The notes beneath the pieces were generated by a model. It did not search any database. It was not told the DNA's origin and saw only the letters and a program-made list of their open reading frames with translations. Both the position numbers and the translations under genes were made by a program. A stretch of 64,000 nucleotides of DNA, taken from NCBI GenBank assembly GCA_035362835.1, contig DAOSDY010000004.1:124001-188000 (forward strand), in the 5' to 3' direction. Below, piece after piece: positions 1-8,462 of this stretch. Numbering within the stretch: position 1 is the stretch's first letter; each line of letters opens with the position of its first letter. The DNA comes from Melioribacteraceae bacterium. GTDB taxonomy: Bacteria; Bacteroidota; Ignavibacteria; Ignavibacteriales; Melioribacteraceae.

Positions 1-263
1 TTGATAATAAGGCTTATATTGATGGTGCTCTTTCAGCAAAAACAAAGGAGCTTATGGGACTCGTTGCATCGATGGTTCTCCGCTGCAATGATTGCATCCT
101 TTATCATATCGACCGTTCTATTCAAGAGGGTGCTTCCGAACAGGAACTTTATGAATCTTTTAACATTGCTCTTATTGTCGGTGGTTCTATTGTAATCCCG
201 CATCTCCGTTATGCCGTCGAAAAAATGGACGAGATATTCAATGAAAAAAAGAAAAACCAGTAA
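1..263 (+). CDS. Carboxymuconolactone decarboxylase / AhpD-like protein (3' fragment)
   Basis: This is the C-terminal part of a gene that begins before the window; the reading frame starts at base 3 and stops with TAA at 261-263. The visible 86 residues contain the CxxCxxxH motif (CNDCILYH) that holds the redox or catalytic cysteines in the AhpD / gamma-carboxymuconolactone decarboxylase superfamily. A Gly-rich hydrophobic helix (ALIVGGSIVI) and the closing helix follow, in the usual order. Members are small helical proteins, either peroxidase partners or true decarboxylases; the fragment cannot say which. The downstream amidohydrolase most likely starts inside this gene at 241, a 23-base overlap that suggests translational coupling. 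The family call is fairly secure, the substrate unknown. Confidence 0.75.
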   Translation, partial: DNKAYIDGALSAKTKELMGLVASMVLRCNDCILYHIDRSIQEGASEQELYESFNIALIVGGSIVIPHLRYAVEKMDEIFNEKKKNQ

Positions 264-1599
264 ACTGATTATTCCCGGACTTATTGTTTCCGTTAACAGT
301 CGCGATGACCTTCTTTCCGGCTATGCCGTCGAAATATCCGACGGGGTAATAAATAAGATTGCACCGGTTAGTGAGTTTGATATAAACACGTTTGATGGGG
401 AAGTATTTCGTTTCGATAATTTAACTTTGATCCCCGGTTTTGTTCAGACTCATATACATCTCTGTCAGACATTATTCAGGGGACTAGCAGATGATCTTGA
501 ATTACTCGACTGGCTTCAGAAAAAGATTTTCCCTTACGAAAATTCTCACGATAAAAATTCGCTTAGGGCTTCGGTTAAACTCGGACTTAACGAATTGATC
601 TCTGGCGGAACAACAACTATTGTAGACATGGGTACTTTAAGGCATCAGGAAACAATTTTTGAAGAACTGATAAAATCCGGTATCCGTGCTTTTGCGGGTA
701 AGTGTATGATCGATATAAATCAACTCTATCCGGAATTTTATGAATCGACCCGTGAGGGAATCGATTCTTCTTTTCAGCTGGCAAAAGAATTTCACAATTC
801 CTCGGATGGAAAGATTAAATATGCATTTGCGCCCCGGTTCGTTTTGTCATCTACGGAAAAGCAATTGCTCGAGACCAGGGAGATGATGAAGGATTTTGAA
901 GGTTCATTTTTTCATACTCACGCTTCGGAAAATAAAAAAGAGCTAGAGATTGTAAAAAGAATGCACGGCAGGGCAAACGTCGATTATTTCGAATCGATCG
1001 GAATACTCGATGAACGGACCGTGCTGGCTCACTGTATCCAGCTTGAAAATAATGAGTTTAACTCGTTGAAAAGGAATAGCGTTAGAGTTGCACATTGTCC
1101 TTCTTCAAATCTCAAACTGGGCTCCGGAATTGCGGATATTCCGCGAATGCTTAAAGAAGGCATATCCGTTTCACTTGGCGCTGACGGTGCCCCCTGTAAT
1201 AATTCCCTCAGCATCTTTAAGGAGATGCATCTTTCGGCAATGATTCAGAAGCCGGTTCATGGACCGACTTCTATGGATGCAAAAACGGTCTTTAAACTCG
1301 CAACTATAGACGGGGCCAGGGCGCTTCATCTTGAAAATGAAATCGGAAGTATTGAAGTAGGTAAAAAAGCCGACCTCGCACTGCTCGATCTCGATAGACC
1401 GGACCAGCCATTGAATCAGGACCTCGATTCGGTCTATTCCAGGATTGTCTATTCATCTAATGCTGATTGTGTAAAAATGGTATTTATCGACGGACAAATA
1501 GCTGCACAGGATGGTTTATGTCTGGATTATGAAAAAGAAAAATTAATTAGAGATGGTAAACAGGAGCTGCAAAAACTTATTGAAAGAGTATTATCATAA
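241..1599 (+). CDS. Amidohydrolase, 5'-deoxyadenosine / S-adenosylhomocysteine deaminase type
   Basis: A cytosolic metal-dependent hydrolase of the TRZ/ATZ (MtaD) branch of the amidohydrolase superfamily, about 452 residues, which is normal. Visible motifs are the metal-binding pair THIHL near residues 70-74, the conserved LFRGLADDLELLDWL after it, a later HTHASE, AHCIQL, and the metal aspartate in LGADGAPCNN. Relatives deaminate S-adenosylhomocysteine, 5'-methylthioadenosine or 5'-deoxyadenosine, so a role in recycling by-products of SAM chemistry is likely, but guanine or other deaminase activity cannot be excluded from sequence. I chose ATG 241 (MKKRKTSKLI) over an upstream in-frame ATG at 211, because 241 keeps the shorter overlap with the preceding gene and gives the usual family N-terminus. 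rdgB follows after 17 bases, which fits a nucleotide-housekeeping pair. Confidence 0.85.
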   Translation: MKKRKTSKLIIPGLIVSVNSRDDLLSGYAVEISDGVINKIAPVSEFDINTFDGEVFRFDNLTLIPGFVQTHIHLCQTLFRGLADDLELLDWLQKKIFPYENSHDKNSLRASVKLGLNELISGGTTTIVDMGTLRHQETIFEELIKSGIRAFAGKCMIDINQLYPEFYESTREGIDSSFQLAKEFHNSSDGKIKYAFAPRFVLSSTEKQLLETREMMKDFEGSFFHTHASENKKELEIVKRMHGRANVDYFESIGILDERTVLAHCIQLENNEFNSLKRNSVRVAHCPSSNLKLGSGIADIPRMLKEGISVSLGADGAPCNNSLSIFKEMHLSAMIQKPVHGPTSMDAKTVFKLATIDGARALHLENEIGSIEVGKKADLALLDLDRPDQPLNQDLDSVYSRIVYSSNADCVKMVFIDGQIAAQDGLCLDYEKEKLIRDGKQELQKLIERVLS

Positions 1600-1616
1600 C
1601 AAATCGCGGTGCTTAA

Positions 1617-2204
1617 TTGAAAATTATTTTTGCAAGTCAGAATCAGGGTAAAGTAAAAGAAGTAAAATCAATCTTTAATAATTCCCGGTTTGAAATAATC
1701 TCTCTTTACGATCTAGGAAATAATATTGATGTAGAGGAAACTGGTGAAACTTTCGCTGAAAATGCCTGGCTGAAAGCTGAAGCAGTCTATAAAATTTATA
1801 ATGAACCGACTTTCGCAGACGATTCTGGATTGATGGTAGAACAGCTGGATGGAAGACCGGGTGTTATTTCAGCCCGATATGCGGGGGAAAACTGCACCTT
1901 TGCCGATAATAATTTGAAAGTGATAAAAGAATTAAGCTCCTTCCCGGAACCGCATAAAGCTAAATTCATTAGTCACGCTGTTTTTTATGACGGCTTAAAT
2001 AGAATTGATGCGGTTGGTGAACTGCACGGCATCGTTATTAAAGAGGAGAGAGGTACAGCCGGATTTGGATACGACCCGATATTTATTCCTGATGGTTACG
2101 AACAGACAATCAGCCAGCTCGATTTTGAACTTAAAAATAAAATTAGTCACCGCGCCGGATCTTTTAAAAAACTGAAGGAAAGTCTTATAAAAAAATTCTT
2201 CTGA
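1617..2204 (+). CDS. rdgB: RdgB/HAM1 family XTP/dITP diphosphatase
   Basis: A 195-residue nucleotide pyrophosphatase that removes deaminated purine nucleotides (ITP, dITP, XTP) before they enter DNA or RNA. The sequence shows the family signatures in order: ASQNQGKVKEV at residues 5-15 (substrate phosphate grip), FADDSGLMVEQLDGRPGV in the first third (metal and base site), GTAGFGYDPIFIP, and the C-terminal KNKISHRAGSF. The length is typical. The start is TTG at 1617; no ATG gives the conserved MKIIFASQN terminus. It lies 17 bases after the amidohydrolase gene and probably shares its transcript. Its TGA at 2202-2204 directly abuts the reverse-strand stop codon of ubiE, leaving no space for a terminator. 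Confidence 0.93.
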   Translation: MKIIFASQNQGKVKEVKSIFNNSRFEIISLYDLGNNIDVEETGETFAENAWLKAEAVYKIYNEPTFADDSGLMVEQLDGRPGVISARYAGENCTFADNNLKVIKELSSFPEPHKAKFISHAVFYDGLNRIDAVGELHGIVIKEERGTAGFGYDPIFIPDGYEQTISQLDFELKNKISHRAGSFKKLKESLIKKFF

Positions 2205-2897
2205 TCATTTCTGTCCGATTACAACCTGGACTAGTCCGAAGGTCAATGAATGCTTTTCTGCTCTTGAAAATCCGCTCCGGTTCAGTATTTCAATTAAATC
2301 AATCTTCTTATCGAATTCGCCGACCGATTCCGGCAGGTAAGTGTATGCTTCCCGGTCCTTTGAAATAATCCTTCCTAGGAAAGGAAGTATCCTGTTGAAA
2401 TAAAAAAGATATAATTTTTTTATGAGTCTGTTGGAAGGGAGCCGGAATTCCAGAATAGTCGCTTTCCCGCCTGGTTTTAAAACCCTGTGGAAAGAATTAA
2501 AACCTTCCTGAATATCATAAAAATTTCTGACACCGAAAGCCACAGTTATATTCGTAAAAGATTCCGGTTTGAAAGGGAGGTATTCTGCAACGCATTGTAT
2601 CTTTTTCCCTTTTATCCATTCAGCTTTCTTTTCAAACAAACGGAGCATATTAAAAGATAAATCTGCACCGAAAATCTTCCTGATCCCGGATTTCCGAGCA
2701 GCAATAGAAAAATCCCCTGTACCGCATGCTAAATCCAGTAATATAGAATCCGGATTCATTCCGGTGTAGCTGATTGCCATTTTACGCCAGTAAAAATCGA
2801 TCCCCAGACTCAGGAAATGATTAAGAAAATCATATCTGTGAGAAATAGAATCGAAAATTCTTTTTACTTTCTCTTTTTTATTCTCTGTTTCTTCCAT
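2205..2897 (-). CDS. menG: Demethylmenaquinone methyltransferase (UbiE/MenG)
   Basis: A class I SAM-dependent C-methyltransferase of 230 residues that carries out the last step of menaquinone synthesis. The SAM-binding motif I is DLACGTGDFS at residues 55-64, and the family signature AFGVRNFYD and the post-motif LKPGGKATILEF are present. The N-terminal FDSISHRYDFLNHFLSLGID segment is typical of UbiE/MenG (YDxxN substrate region). No ubiquinone genes are seen in the window, so menaquinone is the likely product. The start is ATG at 2897. It is transcribed away from the small Cys-rich gene at 2947, so the 49 bases between them should hold divergent promoters; only an imperfect CATATTTG is visible there. 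Confidence 0.92.
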   Translation of the reverse strand: MEETENKKEKVKRIFDSISHRYDFLNHFLSLGIDFYWRKMAISYTGMNPDSILLDLACGTGDFSIAARKSGIRKIFGADLSFNMLRLFEKKAEWIKGKKIQCVAEYLPFKPESFTNITVAFGVRNFYDIQEGFNSFHRVLKPGGKATILEFRLPSNRLIKKLYLFYFNRILPFLGRIISKDREAYTYLPESVGEFDKKIDLIEILNRSGFSRAEKHSLTFGLVQVVIGQK

Positions 2898-2946
2898 ATT
2901 TGTCTTTTAATTACTACTTTTTTAGTGTCAATTTACGGAAATCAAA

Positions 2947-3273
2947 ATGGATAAATATTTAAAAGCTATAAAACATAATGTCTGTGCAATCTGTGTCGAT
3001 TCTAATGAAAAAGGTGGATGCACATTAAACAAGGATGAAGTCTGCGCAGTTGAATTGTATTTGCCCAGAATTATTGACCTCGTTCACAACAATGATAATG
3101 CTGAACTGACAAAAATATATAAAAATCTTAGAGAAACTGTCTGTATCGAATGCAATGCCCAGAACGAGGAGGGCTTTTGCTACCTTCGCGAAGATGCAAA
3201 CTGTTCACTCGACAGGTATTTCTATTTAATTGTCGAAACTATTCAGAAAGTTGACGCTGGATTACTGACCTGA
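2947..3273 (+). CDS. Small Cys-rich protein with an internal duplication (hypothetical)
   Basis: An unrecognised 108-residue soluble protein. It consists of two homologous halves, each with four cysteines in the pattern C-x2-C-x8-C-x7-C. The cysteines are at 13, 16, 25, 33 and again at 66, 69, 78, 86, an exact offset of 53 residues. After each cluster comes a similar hydrophobic helix (ELYLPRIIDLV and DRYFYLIVETI). Eight regularly spaced cysteines suggest bound metal, either Zn or Fe-S, or structural disulfides; there is no signal peptide, so metal in the cytosol is the more likely reading, though this is inference. The ATG at 2947 is the only sensible start. Its last 31 bases overlap the end of the convergent PAP2 gene. 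It stands alone between genes on the other strand, so context says little about its job. Confidence 0.7.
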   Translation: MDKYLKAIKHNVCAICVDSNEKGGCTLNKDEVCAVELYLPRIIDLVHNNDNAELTKIYKNLRETVCIECNAQNEEGFCYLREDANCSLDRYFYLIVETIQKVDAGLLT

Positions 3274-4175
3274 TTCCACCATCTGTGAATATTCCGACCG
3301 CTCCACAATGTAAAAAACATAAACAGTGCGCCTGCAATAAGGTCCACTACATAATGGTACCTTAAATAAACAGTCGCAAATATTAAAAGCGTTCCATTTA
3401 TCAGAAAAAAATATCTTAAGCGGCTTCCGAATTTTACCGAGAGTATCATTACAAGCAGCGTCATTTGAGTATGACCGCTCGGAAAGACGTCGCGCTGAAC
3501 TATCTCAGCCGGATTAATAGTGCCGGATGGTATCGACTCGCCGGTATTAACTACTTCCCGTAAAAAATCTGTTAAAAAAAGTCCGGGCATTTCAATGTTA
3601 TTTGTTTCAAAAACATGTAAAGTAAATCTCGGCCCTATTGCAGGAACCAGCAGATAACCGATGTAAGAAAGTGTAAATCCATATACTATTATGAATGCTC
3701 CGTAATCGAGTTCCTTCCATTTACCCTGAAGTATCATATCTGCGGCTAAAATCACAGGCAAAAAGAAAAATGTGCCGTAAACTATCTGAAGAAGTTCGGT
3801 GAGCATTGGATTTGCGATTTTATATAACTCAACAGTCGGATCTGCTCCGAATATGAATCTGTCTATTTTAATTAATACGTCATCGTAGATAATTCCGCGT
3901 ATCGGATCGACCATAAAATATAGTTCTTTGAAAAAAATAAAGATGAGAGGGATCAGGTACCAGTAGTGAACCTGCTTCCAGATTCCTCCTTTTTTACTTT
4001 TAAATGAAAGATAAAATGCAGTTGTTATTACTATAATGTTCATCGTTAGATTTAAATACCAGTACTCAATTCTACCGATAAAAATGATATTGATAACAGA
4101 AAGGAAGACAGAAAATACAATTACGGTTAAATCAGTCGTGTTCAGGTTCAAAAAAAAAGATCTGATCCGTTCCAT
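3243..4175 (-). CDS. PAP2-family membrane phosphatase (Aur1-like)
   Basis: A 310-residue integral membrane protein with about six hydrophobic segments. The PAP2 phosphatase signatures are FPSGHTQ (PSGHT at residues 232-236) and RYHYVVD (272-278), whose two histidines form the phospho-enzyme and acid-base pair. The preceding LVPAIGPRF near 176-184 resembles the first signature of the Aur1 / inositol-phosphorylceramide synthase-like subgroup rather than classic phosphatidic acid phosphatase. It probably acts on a lipid phosphate or transfers a phospho-headgroup at the membrane; the substrate is not readable. It is the last gene of the minus-strand run rsmA-mgtE-PAP2, starting 2 bases after mgtE stops. 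Its 3' end overlaps the Cys-rich gene by 31 bases. Confidence 0.85.
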   Translation of the reverse strand: MERIRSFFLNLNTTDLTVIVFSVFLSVINIIFIGRIEYWYLNLTMNIIVITTAFYLSFKSKKGGIWKQVHYWYLIPLIFIFFKELYFMVDPIRGIIYDDVLIKIDRFIFGADPTVELYKIANPMLTELLQIVYGTFFFLPVILAADMILQGKWKELDYGAFIIVYGFTLSYIGYLLVPAIGPRFTLHVFETNNIEMPGLFLTDFLREVVNTGESIPSGTINPAEIVQRDVFPSGHTQMTLLVMILSVKFGSRLRYFFLINGTLLIFATVYLRYHYVVDLIAGALFMFFTLWSGRNIHRWWNQVSNPASTF

Positions 4176-4177
4176 TA

Positions 4178-5554
4178 TTATAGAAATGCAAATGTTATTA
4201 TCGAAAGGTAAATGGTTAATCCGAATATGTCGTTCATCGTTGCAACAAAAGGACCCGTGGCTACTGCGGGGTCCGCACCGAATCTTTTTAGCATAAGGGG
4301 AATTGTAGCACCCATCACCGTAGCGAAAATCATTATTACGAGCAATGAAATCGAAAGTACAATCGAGAATTTGAACTCAGCGTTAAAAAGGTAATGTGTG
4401 GCGATTATCAGAATTACTCCGCATACAATCCCATTGAATAAACCGACCAGAAATTCCTTAAGAATTTTTTTATAACTTGTTTTGAACCAAACATCGTGCT
4501 CTGTTAATCTGCGTACCATAACGATTGCGGCCTGCGTGCCGGAGCTCCCTCCCATAGCCATTACTACAGGAATGAAAAAGCTGGCTATAAGAATCTTTTC
4601 AATTGAAGCCTGGAAAGAGGAGAGGACTACAGCACTTATCATCTCTCCAAACAATGCTACAAATAACCATGGGAGTCTAATGCGGGATATAGTGAATGAA
4701 CTGTCGCTTATCTCTTCCTCTTCGGACAGACCTGCAAATTTCTGAATATCCTCCCCGGCTTCTTCATCAATAACGTCAACAATGTCATCTATCGTTATAC
4801 GTCCCAGTATTATTCCGTTGTCGTCAACAACCGGTACGGATACAAGGTCGTACTTCTTCATCAGGTTTGCAACCTTTTCCTGGTCGTCATCCGGATGAAC
4901 TGTAATAAGATCTTCCTCAAGAATAGTCGAAACTTTTGTATCGAGAGGGTGAAGCAGAAGGGATTTGAGCAGAATGAATCCCGTTAATTCCTCGTTCTGT
5001 TTTGTTACGTAGATGTAATATATATGATCAATTATATCTGCCTTCTTCCGGACTTGTTCAATAGCATCAGCGATCGTAGCATCTTCGAGTACGTGAATAA
5101 AATCGCTCGTCATAATACCGCCGGCAGAATCCTCGGGGTATTTGAGAAGCTCTTTTACGTCTTCTGACGATTCCGGTTCAATATATTCAAGAACCTGTTC
5201 GGCTATCTGTTCCGGTAATTCGCTTACAATATCGGTAGCATCATCCGTATCGAGTTCGTCAACTATATCTGCGATTTTTTCCGCGTCTACTTCTTCAAGA
5301 ATTTTTTCGCGCAGGTTCTCGTCAAGCTCAATAATTACTTCGCTGGCGGTTTCAGTGTCGAGAATATTGAAAAGGTAACGGGCTTTCTCTTTATCCAGGT
5401 GGTTTATTATTTCGGCAATATCTGCGGGATGGATATCGGTAAAAATTGAAAGCAGGCTCTGTGCCGCTTCTTCTTCAATCAGTACTTTTATATTATCTAT
5501 TATCTCAGGATCTTCCTCTAGAAGGTCATGAAGACTTCTTAATTCTTCTGCCAT
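4178..5554 (-). CDS. mgtE: Magnesium transporter MgtE
   Basis: A 458-residue MgtE-type Mg2+ channel. The order is complete: an acidic helical N domain (about 1-130, with repeated DIADIVDELDTDDATDI-type segments) that senses cytosolic Mg2+, two CBS domains (about 135-255), a connecting helix, and five membrane helices in the last 175 residues. The pore-helix region IPVVMAMGGSSGTQAAIVM is present. In this family the cytosolic domains close the pore when Mg2+ is high. ATG 5554 is preceded by AGGA at suitable distance and overlaps the end of rsmA by 16 bases, so translation is probably coupled. The pairing of a 16S methyltransferase with an Mg2+ channel looks like shared transcription rather than shared function. 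I saw no Mg2+ riboswitch upstream. Confidence 0.95.
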   Translation of the reverse strand: MAEELRSLHDLLEEDPEIIDNIKVLIEEEAAQSLLSIFTDIHPADIAEIINHLDKEKARYLFNILDTETASEVIIELDENLREKILEEVDAEKIADIVDELDTDDATDIVSELPEQIAEQVLEYIEPESSEDVKELLKYPEDSAGGIMTSDFIHVLEDATIADAIEQVRKKADIIDHIYYIYVTKQNEELTGFILLKSLLLHPLDTKVSTILEEDLITVHPDDDQEKVANLMKKYDLVSVPVVDDNGIILGRITIDDIVDVIDEEAGEDIQKFAGLSEEEEISDSSFTISRIRLPWLFVALFGEMISAVVLSSFQASIEKILIASFFIPVVMAMGGSSGTQAAIVMVRRLTEHDVWFKTSYKKILKEFLVGLFNGIVCGVILIIATHYLFNAEFKFSIVLSISLLVIMIFATVMGATIPLMLKRFGADPAVATGPFVATMNDIFGLTIYLSIITFAFL

Positions 5555-6333
5555 CCGGTTTCCTTAATTAATCTTGTAAGTGTTATAAAATCCTGGATTG
5601 ATAATTCTTCAGCGCGACGCGATAGTGAGAATTGCCCGCTATCAATATTAACGCCCTTAAATATACTATTACTTAACGAATTTTTTAATGTTTTTCTTCT
5701 GTTCCCGAACGATGCTTTTACAACCTGAATGAAATCCTCGTCGTCAATTGTATCGTCGGTCCCTTTCGAAAAATTTATTTGCACTATTGCCGACCAGACT
5801 TTCGGTTTCGGGTAGAATACATTGGGTGAAATTTTAAAGCAGATTTTTGTTTCGGTAAAATAACCGAGCAGAACGCTCAGTATTCCGTAGTCTTTTGAAC
5901 CTCGCCCGGAGGTCATCCTTTGTGCCACTTCAAGTTGAACCATCAATAACGCATCGGATATTATCCTGCGGTTTCTTATCAGCTTGAATAATATAGAAGA
6001 GGTTATGTTGTAGGGAATATTCCCAATTACTCTAAGAACCTTATCGTTCTGCTTGAGATTATTAATGTCAATATCAAGGAAATCACCGCTTATAATTTTC
6101 AATCCGGGGTATTCCTGCCTAAGATCTTCAATTACTCGTGTATCTATTTCTACGACGGTGAAAGGGCCGGTTTTTTCATAAAGTAATTTTGTTAGAGAAC
6201 CTGTTCCGGGCCCTATTTCCACAATACATTCCTCCCGGGAAGGATTGAATGAATCTATGATCTTGTGGACTATATTATTATCGGTTAAATAATTTTGTCC
6301 GAATTTTTTAAGAGGTTTTACTCTGCCCGGCAT
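5539..6333 (-). CDS. rsmA: 16S rRNA dimethyladenosine transferase RsmA/KsgA
   Basis: A 264-residue SAM-dependent enzyme that dimethylates the two adjacent adenosines in the 3' terminal hairpin of 16S rRNA, a late step in small-subunit assembly. The N-terminus has the family signature FGQNYLTD (11-18). The SAM site is IVEIGPGTGSLT (37-48), and the catalytic NIPY is at 105-108 followed by NITSSI. The C-terminal RNA-recognition lobe contains VKASFGNRRKTLKNSL, typical of the family. It is first in the minus-strand run with mgtE and the PAP2 gene. The upstream 100 bases to the divergent glycosyltransferase gene should contain its promoter, but no exact TAnnTTTG element is visible on this strand. 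Confidence 0.95.
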   Translation of the reverse strand: MPGRVKPLKKFGQNYLTDNNIVHKIIDSFNPSREECIVEIGPGTGSLTKLLYEKTGPFTVVEIDTRVIEDLRQEYPGLKIISGDFLDIDINNLKQNDKVLRVIGNIPYNITSSILFKLIRNRRIISDALLMVQLEVAQRMTSGRGSKDYGILSVLLGYFTETKICFKISPNVFYPKPKVWSAIVQINFSKGTDDTIDDEDFIQVVKASFGNRRKTLKNSLSNSIFKGVNIDSGQFSLSRRAEELSIQDFITLTRLIKETGWQKN

Positions 6334-6433
6334 ATTTACTGCTTTACAGTTTGGAGATTTCTTTAACGCAATATAAGGTTTACCTCTCTAATATTATTTA
6401 TATTTCATCAGACAATTGAAATAAAATTATATC

Positions 6434-7525
6434 ATGTTTGAGTTGATCTTTTTAACTGGTCTTTCATTCTACTTTATCGAGATTCTTATTTTCACAATCG
6501 GAGCGGGGATCAGGTTCGGGAAAATTGATGATATAGACCTTCCGCCGATATCCGTGATTGTTGCCGCCAGGAATGAAGAGGAGAATATTCTCGATTGCCT
6601 CTCCTCCCTCCAAAACCTGATCTACCCTGAAGAAAAAATAGAAATCATAATCGTCAATGATCATTCAACAGACCGCACGGGAGAAATTATTGAATCGTTT
6701 ATTTCGGAAAAAAAACGCTTCCGGCTTATTACTCCGTCAGAATCGATCGGACATCTCAAAGGGAAAACAAATGCTCTGGCCAATGCCGTAAAAATTTCTA
6801 ACGGTGAGATTATACTAACTACCGATGCCGATTGTAAGGTGAACCCCAAATGGGCTCTTACGCTCGCATCATACTTTAAACCGGACGTCGGCTTTGTTGG
6901 CGGTTATACTACTCAAGGAGATGCAACCCCGTTTTTCGGGATGCAGGCAATCGATTTTATCTACCTTCTTACTGTGGCTGCAGGTTCTATCAATCTTAAG
7001 AAACCTCTCAGCTGCATCGGCAATAATATGTCGTATAGAAAGTCTGCCTATCTTGAAGTCGGCGGCTATGAGAATTTGAAATTCTCCGTAACAGAGGATT
7101 TTAATTTACTCATGGCAATTCACCATCTTAAGAAATACAAAATCATTTATCCGCTGGATAAAGGGGGACTTGTCACATCAAAACCTTGCCCAGATTTAAA
7201 ATCACTTTTCTGGCAGAAGAAGAGATGGGGTGTTGGTGGAATTGAAAGCGATTTTATTGGCTACATGGTTATGGTATGGGGATATATTTCAAATCTTGGA
7301 CTATTATTAACACCTTTCTTTTTCACTACTACGGCTTTATATTTGTGCCTCTTAAAATTATGTATCGACTATTTTTTTGTTTTACCGGTCTTTAATAAAC
7401 TTGGCTTGAAAATAAAGGTTCTTCACTTTTTTGCATTTGAGATTTATTTCATTCTTTATGTGATTCTTCTTCCGTTTATTGTCCTGCCGGACAGGAAGGT
7501 AAAATGGAAAGGAAGGGAATTTTAA
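6434..7525 (+). CDS. Membrane-anchored family 2 glycosyltransferase
   Basis: A 363-residue processive-type GT2 enzyme. One N-terminal membrane helix (about 4-24) is followed by a GT-A catalytic domain with SVIVAARNEEENI (40-52), IIVNDHSTD (72-80), the metal-binding DAD at 131-133, TEDFNLL for the acceptor base, and QKKRWGVGG as the QxxRW motif. The C-terminus has two or three membrane helices. This layout is shared with enzymes that make or extend exported polysaccharides or glycolipids; donor and acceptor cannot be named. It is divergently placed from rsmA, 100 bases away, and is followed after 113 bases by an outer-membrane protein gene, so it may be transcribed alone. Codon use and base composition match its neighbours. 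Confidence 0.87.
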   Translation: MFELIFLTGLSFYFIEILIFTIGAGIRFGKIDDIDLPPISVIVAARNEEENILDCLSSLQNLIYPEEKIEIIIVNDHSTDRTGEIIESFISEKKRFRLITPSESIGHLKGKTNALANAVKISNGEIILTTDADCKVNPKWALTLASYFKPDVGFVGGYTTQGDATPFFGMQAIDFIYLLTVAAGSINLKKPLSCIGNNMSYRKSAYLEVGGYENLKFSVTEDFNLLMAIHHLKKYKIIYPLDKGGLVTSKPCPDLKSLFWQKKRWGVGGIESDFIGYMVMVWGYISNLGLLLTPFFFTTTALYLCLLKLCIDYFFVLPVFNKLGLKIKVLHFFAFEIYFILYVILLPFIVLPDRKVKWKGREF

Positions 7526-7638
7526 CCCGGTTTTAATTTATCTTTTATAAAAATTTTTTTTAATGAGGTCTAAACGCTTTACTACAAATAAATTGTATGA
7601 TCTTTAAAATCCCGAACAAATGGTTTGCAGAACGTTAT

Positions 7639-8460
7639 ATGAAAAAAAGTATTCTAATTTTCCTCTTTCTCGCTAATGTAATCAATTCGCAAAGTACCGA
7701 GCTTTTCCCGGGAAGTATTAACATCCAGCCGTTTTCCGCAAATACTCTGGAGCCGAGATTGGGTTTTTTGTTTCATTTTTCTAAAAATGAACTGCGGCTT
7801 GATATCGGTAATTCAATCGATATTTATCATTATAGAATAAATGATAGCGAGAAACTCTCTATAGGTGCGGATCTTTTTACCTATACATTGCTGAGAGGGG
7901 AGAAGGATTTTCATTTCCCTGTTGATGCTGTCGATTACCTGTTCGGTATTAATGCAGGTTATAAAAAATCTGAAGGTAACATTGAATACGGAGCCCGCGT
8001 TAGATTAAGTCATATTAGTGCTCATTTTGTTGATGGTCATTACGACGGAGTAAATCAGCAGTGGAGAGACGGGCTCAATCCTAGAGTCTATAGCCGGGAG
8101 TTTGTAGAACTGATGCCGTTTTATAAAATCAACTCATTCAGAGCATATGCCGGATTTACTTATTTATTCCATGTTACACCTGAATTCATCGGCCGGACAA
8201 ATTATCAATTAGGATTCGATTATTTTGCCCCAGGTTTGTTGGTAGAGAATCTAACACCATTTGCAGCATACGACATTAAACTAATTAATATAGGCACGTA
8301 TTCCGCCAATCATTCATTCTCAGCCGGAATTAAATTCGGCAAACCTGATTCGCGCGGTATTAGTCTCTATTTCCATTTTTACTCCGGTAAAAGTATACAC
8401 GGGGAGTATTTCGATTTTCCTAAAGCCTATTCGGCTGTTGGCATTAATCTGGATCTCTGA
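7639..8460 (+). CDS. DUF1207-like outer-membrane protein
   Basis: A 273-residue exported protein. ATG 7639 gives a normal signal peptide (MKKSILIFLFLANVINSQS); an in-frame ATG 14 codons upstream would spoil it, so I prefer 7639. The mature part is rich in alternating beta-strand segments and aromatic girdle residues and opens with ELFPGSINIQPF, resembling the DUF1207 family of putative outer-membrane barrels. Conserved-looking pieces are RVRLSHISAHFVDGHYD and the closing GKSIHGEYFDF. I cannot assign a function; the family is usually described only as outer-membrane associated. It ends 2 bases before the site-2 protease ATG, so the two are probably co-transcribed. Family assignment is from memory of sequence character and is moderate. 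Confidence 0.65.
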   Translation: MKKSILIFLFLANVINSQSTELFPGSINIQPFSANTLEPRLGFLFHFSKNELRLDIGNSIDIYHYRINDSEKLSIGADLFTYTLLRGEKDFHFPVDAVDYLFGINAGYKKSEGNIEYGARVRLSHISAHFVDGHYDGVNQQWRDGLNPRVYSREFVELMPFYKINSFRAYAGFTYLFHVTPEFIGRTNYQLGFDYFAPGLLVENLTPFAAYDIKLINIGTYSANHSFSAGIKFGKPDSRGISLYFHFYSGKSIHGEYFDFPKAYSAVGINLDL

Positions 8461-8462
8461 TA

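Noticed and set aside
2898..2946. Divergent promoter between ubiE and the Cys-rich gene
   Set aside because: CATATTTG is one base off the consensus and overlaps the ubiE start; no fitting TTG is present on either strand.
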